From contig MNCI01016355.1 of the NCBI GenBank assembly GCA_015680685.1, positions 224,711-288,710 on the forward strand: a stretch of DNA of 64,000 bases, read 5' to 3'. Under the pieces are notes generated by a model, which worked only from the letters and a program-made list of their open reading frames with translations, did no database searches and had not been told where the DNA came from. This document shows positions 36,402-46,271 of the stretch, one piece after another; positions within the stretch are counted from its first letter, which is position 1; every line of letters begins with the position of its first letter. This stretch comes from Gnetum montanum. Taxonomy: Eukaryota; Streptophyta; Gnetopsida; Gnetales; Gnetaceae. The position numbers and the translations under genes are program-made.

Positions 36402-38451
36402 TTATTTGTAGAATGGATGAGTGGGTGTAATGGGCTCACTGTCCACATAATTGATCANNNNNNNNNNNNNNNNNNNNNNNNNNNNNNNNNNNNNNNNNNN
36501 NNNNNNNNNNNNNNNNNNNNNNNNNNNNNNNNNNNNNNNNNNNNNNNNNNNNNNNNNNNNNNNNNNNNNNNNNNNNNNNNNNNNNNNNNNTATTGAAACT
36601 TGGTCATACTTACCCCATTGGGGTTCACACACTTGATTATAGTAAGCATAGTGGGGCAATTTATAAGATGTGGTTCCTGGATAATGAGTTGACCCACTAT
36701 GATACCTGAGATCGTAAGACGGTATGCAAGGATCAAGATGTCACTCTCCATGGCCATATTCATTAGGCCCTGATGAAGTGACACGAGACGTTGGGTTCGA
36801 AGTGAAGGATGCACGACAGTATTGGACTTATGCTGAGTTGGAGGATGCAGTGGCCTTGGAACTATGTTGTTCCTTCCTACGGTCATGTCTAAAGAAGGGA
36901 CGCCTTTGATGTTGAGGAGGTCTCTCACTGCTATTGGCAATAGTAGCACAAGTAATGTTCATGGGTTGTTGCTATGGTGTAGACATTTCAAGAATAGTTG
37001 GTAGCGATGTAGAAGGAGGGAAAGGATGAGAACATTGAAATTTGGGAGAATTGTAGGGTACACAAGGCTATGGTTGTGTTGAGGACATGGGCTAATAGTA
37101 TTGAGGAGAATAATAATGCGGCGAGATAGAGTATGTTGACCCAATTGGGGAAACAGGATGTTGGACTAGATAAACATTTGAATTCGGATAATATGAAGGG
37201 TATCTCCAGTTTAGGGATGGCTTCCCCCACGACTGGGGTTGTTGCCACTATGTTTTGAACACAGTGTCTCTGTACAAACTCTGGGTGTAACGTGCTTCCC
37301 CAATGCTTATATAAATGTAACAAGATTGGGCATTGGCCCTTGGGGTGATCGTACAAGCAAATGTTGCATTCATACGTATGATCGGCAGTTGAGCTCTTAT
37401 TTTCCTCATCTCTTCTTTTCGAATGTCTAATGATATTTTGTCTTGCTTCTCGGGTTTTCAAAACTCTATCTCCAATAATATTGATATATTCTCCACACAT
37501 CCATTCCAACATCTTATTAATCTTTGCCTCGACTTCCTCTAATGATTGTTGTACTGGCAAAGATGGTTCTTCCTCCTTGAGATAGGTTGATTTCTCCTTT
37601 TGATGATTATGGACCTTTGTTGAGTTGAGATTTTGGTTTCGTTGATGTTTTTCAACATTCTCCCATCTAGCCATTTCTCCTTCTTCTTTTGCTACCTACT
37701 TAATAAGCTCTTGCACTTGATAGGTTCGTAGTTCATATAGTTGACCTTGGGCATACATACCTAGGGTCTCTCTTGTTTCATCACGAAGTCCATCAATAAT
37801 ATGGTACATTAGCCTTTCCTCGGAGAACTCATGACCTGGACAATTGTTTAACAGTGCATAATATCTTTTTAAGGCCATGTCCAAGGGTTCATGTTGTGCT
37901 TGTTTCCACTCTTGGATTTGTTTCCTCAAGGCCGACACTCTTGCGTAGGTTTGATATCTTTCATTAAAGAATTCTACCATTGTTGGCCAACGTCGTATTA
38001 AATTTGCTTTTAACAATCGTTACCATACTTTTGCTTGGCCAATGAGTGTCATAAAAAAGAGCTTGAGTTTTTGTCAACCATTATCAATGTTGTTCTATGC
38101 ACAAGCATCGTAAAAGGCTTGTAAATGTTGTTGCGAATCTAAGTCATAGCCTCCTAAGAAATTGGGAAAGTTGTTTAAATCGAGCCTAGGTAGGCGACTT
38201 TCTTTACGATGCCTACGGGAGATTCGAACAACCTCTTATATTTGCATTAGGCTTGTAGTGGCCAATGGGGGTTCATCGTCATCAAGTAAGTTATGCTTTT
38301 GTGCGTTGGAACAATGTTGCCTTCGTTTATGTTTATACGAAACCCCCACCTCGGGTTGCGTACTCCAATCTTCATTGTCATATAATTCGTTGGTTCTCCA
38401 ATGAATGTCCTCACTAGATGTGTCATTATCGTAATCTTGTAAGAGAGGCAT
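36402..38451 (-). pseudogene. Ty3-type gag of the non-autonomous element
   Basis: Minus strand, starting at an ATG at 38451 (MPLLQDYDNDTSSED). An acidic N-terminus is followed by the capsid-like core: LNNFPNFLGGYD at about 38170, then 38016-37696 with RRWPTMVEFFNERYQTYARV and HIIDGLRDETRETLGMYAQ. This is the classic retrotransposon gag pattern. A basic linker (about 37670-37480) holds a Cys/His segment (YECNICLYDHPKGQCP, about 37374-37327) that may be a zinc-binding knuckle. A P/S/Y/Q-rich tail runs to about 36402, crossing the N gap. In-frame stops at about 38235, 38095, 38077, 38020 and 37696 are mostly TAG or TAA at likely glutamines. The reading frame is otherwise well kept. It would supply particle protein but no enzyme. 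Confidence 0.85.
36458..36590. other. Assembly gap (133 N)
   Basis: Lies inside the repetitive P/S/Y/Q-rich gag tail. It is probably a collapsed or unresolved low-complexity segment. Confidence 0.99.
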
Positions 38452-38561
38452 GGTTGTGCAATTATGTGAATTTTTTGTAATTATTTCTTCCTAAAAGATA
38501 TATCGTTAATTCCTATACAACAACTTTGTATGATATAACTAACCTGGATAACTAGCACCGT

Positions 38562-38579
38562 CCCCCGGCAACGACGCCA
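38562..38579 (-). other. Primer-binding site, tRNA-Asp-like
   Basis: Minus strand TGGCGTCGTTGCCGGGGG lies one base inside the 5' LTR. It matches the common plant tRNA-Asp primer site (TGGCGCCGTTGCCGGGGA) at 16 of 18 positions. It fixes the orientation of the element as minus. Confidence 0.85.
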
Positions 38580-38580
38580 A

Positions 38581-39357
38581 TGATGAGTGGCGAGGTACCC
38601 CTACACTCAACCATACGAATACGAATGTTTCATGCACAATCCGATCAAACTCCGCAGACAAACTAGTTATGGTATCTAGACAGTGATTCTGAGGTCGCAG
38701 TTCGCTGTCTTCCCACCTGGACTAATATTAACTTTGTCACGTATGGTTTAGTCCAGAGTGAGGTGTATAATGTGTTCCTACACTAATGCCACTCCTGCAT
38801 ACAATGGAAAATAATATTAACTAAGCTAAGAGAGAGAGGGTGAAAGAGAATCTAAACTAACCTAAGTACGATGAGCATCCATTCCTCAATCATCCGTACA
38901 CCTCTTGCACCTTGTGCACGACTACCACTAGGATTACCAAGCGCATGGCCTAAGTACGCTACTGGGTTACCAAGTAGTCACACTTGAATGCTCGTGATTA
39001 AGTCGTACTCATTCTGCGTTACTAGAAGATAAGGGTGAGAGATATTAACTAAAAAGCAGTAAATAACAATTACATAAATAATTGAACTAACTGAATGCTG
39101 CAATGATGAAGTAATCTCGATCTTTATTGTCGATCATGTGCATGTCCAAGTACATCACACTCGAATAAGAATGTTGTACAATTACAATCACCACATTACG
39201 AGCATACACTGGGAGAGAAGAGTTGAGAGAGATTGATGTAAAAAGAAACTCAAATTTAACAACTCTAACCACTAATGCCTACCAGATTTGTTTACCTCTT
39301 ATTTATAGATGAGGAGACAAGCTACGATATCGCGGCCAACAAAATGATAACTCATCA
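38581..39357 (-). repeat. 5' LTR of the non-autonomous element
   Basis: 777 bases with the same TGATGAGT/ACTCATCA ends as the partner LTR. A minus-strand TATAAATA at 39300-39307 lies only about 50 bases inside the LTR, so U3 is very short and transcription would start near 39270. A poly(A) signal (minus CAATAAAGATC) is near 39120. Confidence 0.92.
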
Positions 39358-39362
39358 ATTTA

Positions 39363-39599
39363 CTACTTCGGTGTCTGTAAAAATGTGTGAAGATGATCAT
39401 ATCCGTACTGTACTTATGATCGTTGGTATCTGCTTAATGCTAGTTTGCTATATTGCCGCTTTGCTAGTCTTTCTATCTAAACATTTTGCTCCGCTAATAT
39501 TCCGTAACTCTGCTTAAAGGCTCCATGTCCGCTGTCTGTGTGATTTTGTGAGTTCTCTGGTTTTCGCCGAATTGTCTCTTAATTAGGTGTACTCGCAAG
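39363..39599 (+). other. Target flank with a possible membrane-protein tail
   Basis: Outside the LTR element. The plus frame to 39517 encodes a hydrophobic stretch (LMIVGICLMLVCYIAALLVF), a plausible single membrane span. The frame has no start outside the LTR and no partner sequence on the left flank of the insertion. It is possibly a fragment of a small gene, possibly chance. Confidence 0.25.
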
Positions 39600-39868
39600 G
39601 GAGCCAGAGACAAGGAAGGATTGATCCAACGTGATAGAAGTTTAGCTGGGAGTGAGTCCGTACGCTTGATACTCCATCCGAAGAGAGCCGAGGAGAGTGC
39701 GCATTGATTGACGTTGAGTTGCGCGTAACCGTATCATGGATTTGTTATGGCCTGCTGAGTCTTCTAGCACGTCTGGTAAAGCTTCTTTTTTGCGCTTTGA
39801 TTCTCCTGCTAGGTTTCATGCAAATCTGAGGCAAGCTCTGCGAATGCTTGCGGTGGCTCTGCGAATCT
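39600..39868 (+). repeat. Inverted leader segment of the pararetrovirus locus, left arm
   Basis: Reads as the reverse complement of about 47560-47803 with few differences. Both contain the short ORF start MDLLWP.ESSSTSGKASF, at 39736 on plus and 47679 on minus. It therefore caps the minus-strand viral copy with a leader piece pointing the other way. At about 39868 it switches abruptly into protease-coding viral sequence on the minus strand. Confidence 0.8.
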
Positions 39869-41555
39869 GTGGATGCTTGTTTTTATGTAAAGCAACCAGG
39901 ATTCTACCAATAATTATTTTTGGCCTTGGATCTTGTACCGGTGATGAACAAACAACCATTTCTTGATCAATAGTATAGGGACCTATACTATCCATAAAAT
40001 GTGCACCTAATCCGATATCAAAACTACTGTCTGAAACTTGAACAAAATTTGTTATTCCTACATATTCGTCATTTAGAGAGACAAGAATATCGAAAGCAAA
40101 ATACGATAGAGTTCGTATTCAATTCATTGTTTCTAACTTGACTGGTTTTGGATTTTCTTTCCAGTTTTCAAGCACATCTTTATGACAGAAATTTAGGGTA
40201 GCACTAGTATCAATAAAAACTTGGTATTTTCTCCATTTTTTGTTTCCATCTAGAGCTACTTTAATAGGAATAAGTAGAACACTTTGTAAAGACAACAGAT
40301 GTTTTATCTCATGTATTGTAACTGGATCTACTATTTTCTTTTCTTTTAGTCTAGCTATTTTTACTTCTTTCTTAACAAGAAACTTTTTTTCATAAGAAGT
40401 AATAAAAAATTTTGGTACCTTTTGTATTACTTTGGAAGGTAATTCTTCTTTTGTTGAGGAATCAGCTTCTGTACTACCTTTTGGTAAGATTTTCTTGCAT
40501 CCAAAAGTACTTGAAATGCTTGGGTCTTTGTCAGCATCTTCTGTATCCCACTTATGTTCATGTTATGATAGATCAGAGACATTTTCCATTTCATCGATCC
40601 ATCTTTCCATATCGTCCCAGTTTTCTTCTTTAATTGGGTCTAATCTTTCTTCGTCAGCTAAAGAAATATTAGAAAGCCATTCTTTATCAAAAATTGAAAA
40701 ATCAGTTATACCTTGCATCATGTTACTTTTGCCTTTTGCTTCTAGTTCTGACATAGTTGTATAACTTGAACTTTCATATTGTGATTCTTCGGTGCTTGAA
40801 CCAAATTCTACTACAAAGCAGTCATCAGAACAATTGTCTGGATCTTCAACTGGTTCTAAATCAAGGTTAGATTCAAAAAATGCTTTTAACTTTTCACTAT
40901 TCTTTTGTGGATTGATTGGACATTCATAAGCATAGTGTCCTTGTCTTTTGCAATTGTAGCAAGTTATAGATTTTTTTTTTTACCCGAAAACTTGTGTTTT
41001 CTTGCAAAGAACTTTTTCTTGAATCTTTTTCGTTGTGGTTAAGATCTTTTTTGCCATCGTCGAAACTTTGGAATTCGTCTTCGACTACTAAATTTTCTTC
41101 GTCTTCTTTCAAAAACTTTAGCAGGTGGTCCAAAAGAATCTACACCGTCTAGATTATAACAGACTTCTGCACTTGGTAGCAACTTTTGTAAAAACACATT
41201 ATAGCAGGCAAACTGTAATTCTTGTCTAACGATATGTACAATATCAGTGAAATCTGTCAGACCAATATCAATATCTTCCATTTGGCCTAATTTAGCAAGT
41301 AGGCTTCCAAGATATAAGTAATTTATCATTTGATCTTTATGTAATGTTAACATGTAAACTTCATTTCCATATTCAGCACTAAATTGCTCAAAATATCTTA
41401 AATCACTTAACTTTCTCTGACTTAAGAGTAACTTATCTTTAAACCTTAGTTTTGAAGATAAATCTACAGTAAACTCTGTTACTAATGTAACAAATACTCC
41501 ATGCAAACCTGTTTGTATAACTTGTTCCTATTGTTCAATTGTAGCACTTTCCCAC
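39869..41555 (-). pseudogene. Endogenous pararetrovirus, minus copy: coat protein and protease part
   Basis: Reads, on the minus strand, coat-protein core (41506-41039), the zinc-knuckle region at about 40975-40930, an acidic region (40754-40563) and the aspartic protease to about 39869. Every block has its counterpart in the plus copy (51.6-53.26 kb) at high identity by eye. The protease is cut before its C-terminus at about the point equivalent to 53264, and RT and RNase H are absent. Coat-protein homology starts abruptly at 41555 where LTR sequence replaces the N-terminal part. In the plant virus the coat protein builds the capsid and the protease matures the polyprotein. This copy is dead through stops, truncation and insertion. 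Confidence 0.88.
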
Positions 41556-42787
41556 AGGCACCCTGAACGGTCTTGTCGATCAGACAAGGACTTACGGGTC
41601 AGTAAAACAATGCAAAGTGCGTAAAAAGAAAGCGATCTGGTTCGAGGCGTCGTAAAACGAGGGAAAAAAACAATGTAGACAAATTGCAACAGTGATAATG
41701 CTAAACACAATGAAAGGAGGTTGACATAAGAGAGGCTCGTAGCTTCAAGATCTGCGCTTTAACTTAAAAATGTATATTTTGCATGAGAAATTACACTGGG
41801 GAATCCCCGATTACAAGATGTGAAACAAACACAAAACAACAAGCAAAACGGTCTAAACAAAAGTCCGATCTACCTCGTGGGCTAAAGCTGAGATGCAAGG
41901 CAGGCCAAGCTTTGACGTCTACCGATCAATTGTTTCTGATTGATAGAGTCTCTCCAGCAGAAACGATTACTCCTGTCACCGGTTCTCAGAGCGAACTGTG
42001 CTCTGCTTCGGCTGTAAAGTCATAATGTCAGCAATTGCCAAAGCGTTGTTCTCTGTATCTCTGCTCCAAAGTGCTAAGTGCTCTGGTGCTCAGAAATATG
42101 CTTTTTGCTTCTCTGATTTGCCAACCCCTGTATCTTTGTCAACTGAGATATTTATAGGTCGCGACGCTCCGTGGAAAAGGGCGCAACTCTGATGACGTGG
42201 GTCTTGTTGACTTGATCATTTTAAGTCAGACTGTGACTACGCACAACACGCTCCTTTGCGTGTTATGCGTGTGAAGAGTAGGTACATGCTGAGCGCGCTT
42301 TAATTGCTTTCAGGCTGTATTACGCTCATTTGCGTTGCGTTGCGTGTATGAGCGTAATCTAGTGTAAAAAAACAATAAGCTCAGAGTTGTTTTACGCTCA
42401 CTACGCAGCTGCGCGTGACAAAGCGTAAACAACGTGCAACTTACGCTCACTACGCAGCTGCGCGTGATGAAGCGTAAATAATGTGCAACTTACGCTCACT
42501 ACGCAGTTGCGCATGGCGAAGCGTAAACAATGCTTAACTTAAATGATGACATACGCAATAGTACGCACCGCCGCGTAACGAGCGTAAAGACAAGTTATTC
42601 ATGCGCCGCGAAAAAAAGTGCCGAACTATTGTGCTTCTCCGGCTTTTGGCTATTTTGGAGCTTATTACGCTCATTACGCTGCCGTGCGTAATAGAGCGTA
42701 AACTTGTCCTTGAACAAAACTGATGCGCGCTCTTGCTTGAATTGTGAATCTTTGCGTGAGGCCGACTCGTAATTTTCACGGTGTTTC
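41556..42787 (-). repeat. CpG-rich LTR of the Tat-like family inserted in the viral copy
   Basis: Non-viral, CpG-rich sequence that interrupts the minus viral copy and replaces about 500 bases (equivalent of about 51100-51600). Its left part CGGTCTTGTCGATCAGACAAGGACTTACGG (41568-41597, in pieces) matches the LTR heads at 15.04, 19.25 and 59.73 kb. A minus-strand TATAAATA sits at about 42148-42156, followed by a GACGTGGG site and the hairpin array. No internal element sequence is attached, so it looks like a solo LTR. The outer left end (about 110 bases) is missing, and a deletion took virus and LTR end together. Confidence 0.7.
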
Positions 42788-45655
42788 AAAAATCTCATGA
42801 AACTTTATAGTTTCTTCTTCTTTTTGCCTTTTAAAACGAACCTTCTTTTCTCGAGCTTCTTCTCGAGTTTGTACTATTTGATCATATGCTTGCAGATGCT
42901 CAATCATTTCTTTTGATAGTTGTGCAACACTATCATCTACCTTTTCAACTTTACTTTCAAGATCATCTACTTTATCTTCGACATTTTGAAAATGTTGAGC
43001 AGCATAAGATGTCCAATGAACTAAATAATTTAGTTGCCGAATTTTTAACTGTTGTTCTTAAGTACTATTAAGAGAGTGTTCTAGCAGATAACTACAATCA
43101 GCTTTAGTTTGAGGAGGATCTTGTCGAGATGCCATCGTAGAATAAGCAGCTAATGGTGGCCATCTTCCACCGCTGAGTAACCTTCGATCTCCATATTGCT
43201 TGTAAGATGTATTTTGAAAAGCACAGAGTCGATGTTGAAATTTATACAATGTACCTCGAGTATCAAAATTTGGAGAAGTAGATCCTTCTTTAGTTTTTGA
43301 TGTACTACCTTTTTCAGATAATTTTCTTATATGCAAAACAATAGATATAACTTCAAGAGTGATAACAGCAAATCGACCAAATTGTTGAATTGTGTTATGC
43401 GTGTGAAGAGTAGGTACATGCTGAGCGCGCTTTAATTGCTTTCAGGCTGTATTACGCTCATTTGCGTTGCGTTGCGTGTATGAGCGTAATCTAGTGTAAA
43501 AAAACAATAAGCTCAGAGTTGTTTTACGCTCACTACGCAGCTGCGCGTGACAAAGCGTAAACAACGTGCAACTTACGCTCACTACGCAGCTGCGCGTGAT
43601 GAAGCGTAAATAATGTGCAACTTACGCTCACTACGCAGTTGCGCATGGCGAAGCGTAAACAATGCTTAACTTAAATGATGACATACGCAATAGTACGCAC
43701 CGCCGCGTAACGAGCGTAAAGACAAGTTATTCATGCGCCGCGAAAAAAAGTGCCGAACTATTGTGCTTCTCCGGCTTTTGGCTATTTTGGAGCTTATTAC
43801 GCTCATTACGCTGCCGTGCGTAATAGAGCGTAAACTTGTCCTTGAACAAAACTGATGCGCGCTCTTGCTTGAATTGTGAATCTTTGCGTGAGGCCGACTC
43901 GTAATTTTCACGGTGTTTCAAAAATCTCATGAAACTTTATAGTTTCTTCTTCTTTTTGCCTTTTAAAACGAACCTTCTTTTCTCGAGCTTCTTCTCGAGT
44001 TTGTACTATTTGATCATATGCTTGCAGATGCTCAATCATTTCTTTTGATAGTTGTGCAACACTATCATCTACCTTTTCAACTTTACTTTCAAGATCATCT
44101 ACTTTATCTTCGACATTTTGAAAATGTTGAGCAGCATAAGATGTCCAATGAACTAAATAATTTAGTTGCCGAATTTTTAACTGTTGTTCTTAAGTACTAT
44201 TAAGAGAGTGTTCTAGCAGATAACTACAATCAGCTTTAGTTTGAGGAGGATCTTGTCGAGATGCCATCGTAGAATAAGCAGCTAATGGTGGCCATCTTCC
44301 ACCGCTGAGTAACCTTCGATCTCCATATTGCTTGTAAGATGTATTTTGAAAAGCACAGAGTCGATGTTGAAATTTATACAATGTACCTCGAGTATCAAAA
44401 TTTGGAGAAGTAGATCCTTCTTTAGTTTTTGATGTACTACCTTTTTCAGATAATTTTCTTATATGCAAAACAATAGATATAACTTCAAGAGTGATAACAG
44501 CAAATCGACCAAATTGTTGAATTGTGTTATGCGTGTGAAGAGTAGGTACATGCTGAGCGCGCTTTAATTGCTTTCAGGCTGTATTACGCTCATTTGCGTT
44601 GCGTTGCGTGTATGAGCGTAATCTAGTGTAAAAAAACAATAAGCTCAGAGTTGTTTTACGCTCACTACGCAGCTGCGCGTGACAAAGCGTAAACAACGTG
44701 CAACTTACGCTCACTACGCAGCTGCGCGTGATGAAGCGTAAATAATGTGCAACTTACGCTCACTACGCAGTTGCGCATGGCGAAGCGTAAACAATGCTTA
44801 ACTTAAATGATGACATACGCAATAGTACGCACCGCCGCGTAACGAGCGTAAAGACAAGTTATTCATGCGCCGCGAAAAAAAGTGCCGAACTATTGTGCTT
44901 CTCCGGCTTTTGGCTATTTTGGAGCTTATTACGCTCATTACGCTGCCGTGCGTAATAGAGCGTAAACTTGTCCTTGAACAAAACTGATGCGCGCTCTTGC
45001 TTGAATTGTGAATCTTTGCGTGAGGCCGACTCGTAATTTTCACGGTGTTTCAAAAATCTCATGAAACTTTATAGTTTCTTCTTCTTTTTGCCTTTTAAAA
45101 CGAACCTTCTTTTCTCGAGCTTCTTCTCGAGTTTGTACTATTTGATCATATGCTTGCAGATGCTCAATCATTTCTTTTGATAGTTGTGCAACACTATCAT
45201 CTACCTTTTCAACTTTACTTTCAAGATCATCTACTTTATCTTCGACATTTTGAAAATGTTGAGCAGCATAAGATGTCCAATGAACTAAATAATTTAGTTG
45301 CCGAATTTTTAACTGTTGTTCTTAAGTACTATTAAGAGAGTGTTCTAGCAGATAACTACAATCAGCTTTAGTTTGAGGAGGATCTTGTCGAGATGCCATC
45401 GTAGAATAAGCAGCTAATGGTGGCCATCTTCCACCGCTGAGTAACCTTCGATCTCCATATTGCTTGTAAGATGTATTTTGAAAAGCACAGAGTCGATGTT
45501 GAAATTTATACAATGTACCTCGAGTATCAAAATTTGGAGAAGTAGATCCTTCTTTAGTTTTTGATGTACTACCTTTTTCAGATAATTTTCTTATATGCAA
45601 AACAATAGATATAACTTCAAGAGTGATAACAGCAAATCGACCAAATTGTTGAATT
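42260..45655. repeat. Three identical tandem copies of a 1132-bp segment
   Basis: Units run 42260-43391, 43392-44523 and 44524-45655; the motif TGTTATGCGTGTGAAGAG recurs at 42261, 43393 and 44525. Each unit joins 528 bases of the LTR hairpin region to about 604 bases of the viral movement-protein C-terminus. I found no difference between units, and short frames repeat identically. It is either a very recent tandem triplication or an assembly artefact. Confidence 0.95.
42316..42704. repeat. CpG-rich hairpin array in the LTR (also in the two downstream copies)
   Basis: Five imperfect palindromes bounded by TTACGCTC...GAGCGTAA. The first has perfect 11-base arms (ATTACGCTCAT at 42319-42329 and ATGAGCGTAAT at 42348-42358). 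Three near-identical 49-50 base units start at about 42392, 42442 and 42491, with CGCAGCTGCG at the centre. These lie upstream of the TATA box in minus orientation, so they occupy U3, where enhancers sit. Confidence 0.8.
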
Positions 45656-46268
45656 GGATATTGAGTCCATCTCATTTTTGGCTTTTTATATGTTTTGAAT
45701 TCTTGTTCTTGTAATAGGTGTTGAATTTGAGGAAAAGAATTGCAATATCCTGGAACATTTATACTTTTACCACATTGAAGTAAATTTTGACTTCTTTTAG
45801 GAAACTGAACTCCCCATTTTAACTTATGATTCATAAGAATAGTATTAGAGAGTTGAAATGTTCCTCATGCCACAGTATACACTGAGCCAGGTAATAACTC
45901 TATTTCATGAACTTCGACACAGATTAATAATGCGCTTGTAATAAAATCATCAGCTAATGCTAGTTGATAATTTGGTTGAACAACACACATTGCATCAGAA
46001 TTAAGAGTTCCTTGAAATTGACATATCTTAGCCTTTTCCCATGTTATATCTGGACCTTGTTTAATTCCGTCACCAATTACTCTACTATCTAATAATGTTA
46101 CAACATATTCTGCACCTATGTCGTAATTAAACTTTGGATTAACTAAGATATCAAGTTGTCCTAAATGTACATAATTATGACCTTGTCCCTTCCATTTCTC
46201 TACTTCTTCTTCCATGAAAATAGGTAAGAATACTGGTCTAATTCCTTTTCCTTTAATATCTAGAATTG
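45052..46268 (-). pseudogene. Endogenous pararetrovirus, minus copy: movement protein
   Basis: Minus strand. The 30K-type movement-protein core is at 46215-45865 (QLDILVNPKFNYDIGAEYVV; W...ICQFQGTLNSDAMC). A stop near 45864 is followed by the open 45834-45322. A further TAA near 45320 precedes a coiled-coil tail that also appears, truncated, in the two extra tandem units (42788-43391 and 43920-44523). Movement proteins carry virus through plasmodesmata; the C-terminal coiled coil is usual in caulimovirids. Lesions differ from those of the plus copy, so the two decayed independently after separation. Confidence 0.85.
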
Positions 46269-46271
46269 TTT

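Larger units (their letters stand above)
32297..39357 (-). mobile_element. Complete non-autonomous LTR retrotransposon with gag but no pol
   Basis: Two LTRs (752 and 777 bases) share perfect 8-base ends TGATGAGT...ACTCATCA. The element is flanked by ATTTA at 32292-32296 and 39358-39362, a clean 5-base target duplication. On the minus strand the order is 5' LTR, primer site, gag, coiled-coil ORF, polypurine tract, 3' LTR. No protease, RT, RNase H or integrase is visible anywhere in about 5.5 kb of interior (133 bases are an N gap, too short to hide pol). It must have moved using enzymes of another element, like the TR-GAG/LARD-type elements known in plants. LTR divergence (several percent by eye, with indels) and many stops show it is not recent. 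Confidence 0.92.

Noticed and set aside
36455-36949. 164-codon minus frame running into the N gap
   Set aside because: Another minus frame in the same place continues the P/S/Y/Q-rich gag tail; this one is its shadow, lengthened by unknown bases.
39275-39517. 80-codon plus frame with a hydrophobic helix
   Set aside because: Its start lies in the LTR and crosses the target-site duplication; only the tail outside the LTR could be genuine, so no gene is called.
42316-45051. Regularly spaced hairpin repeats as a possible CRISPR array
   Set aside because: Units are imperfect palindromes without unique spacers, inside an LTR in a plant genome.
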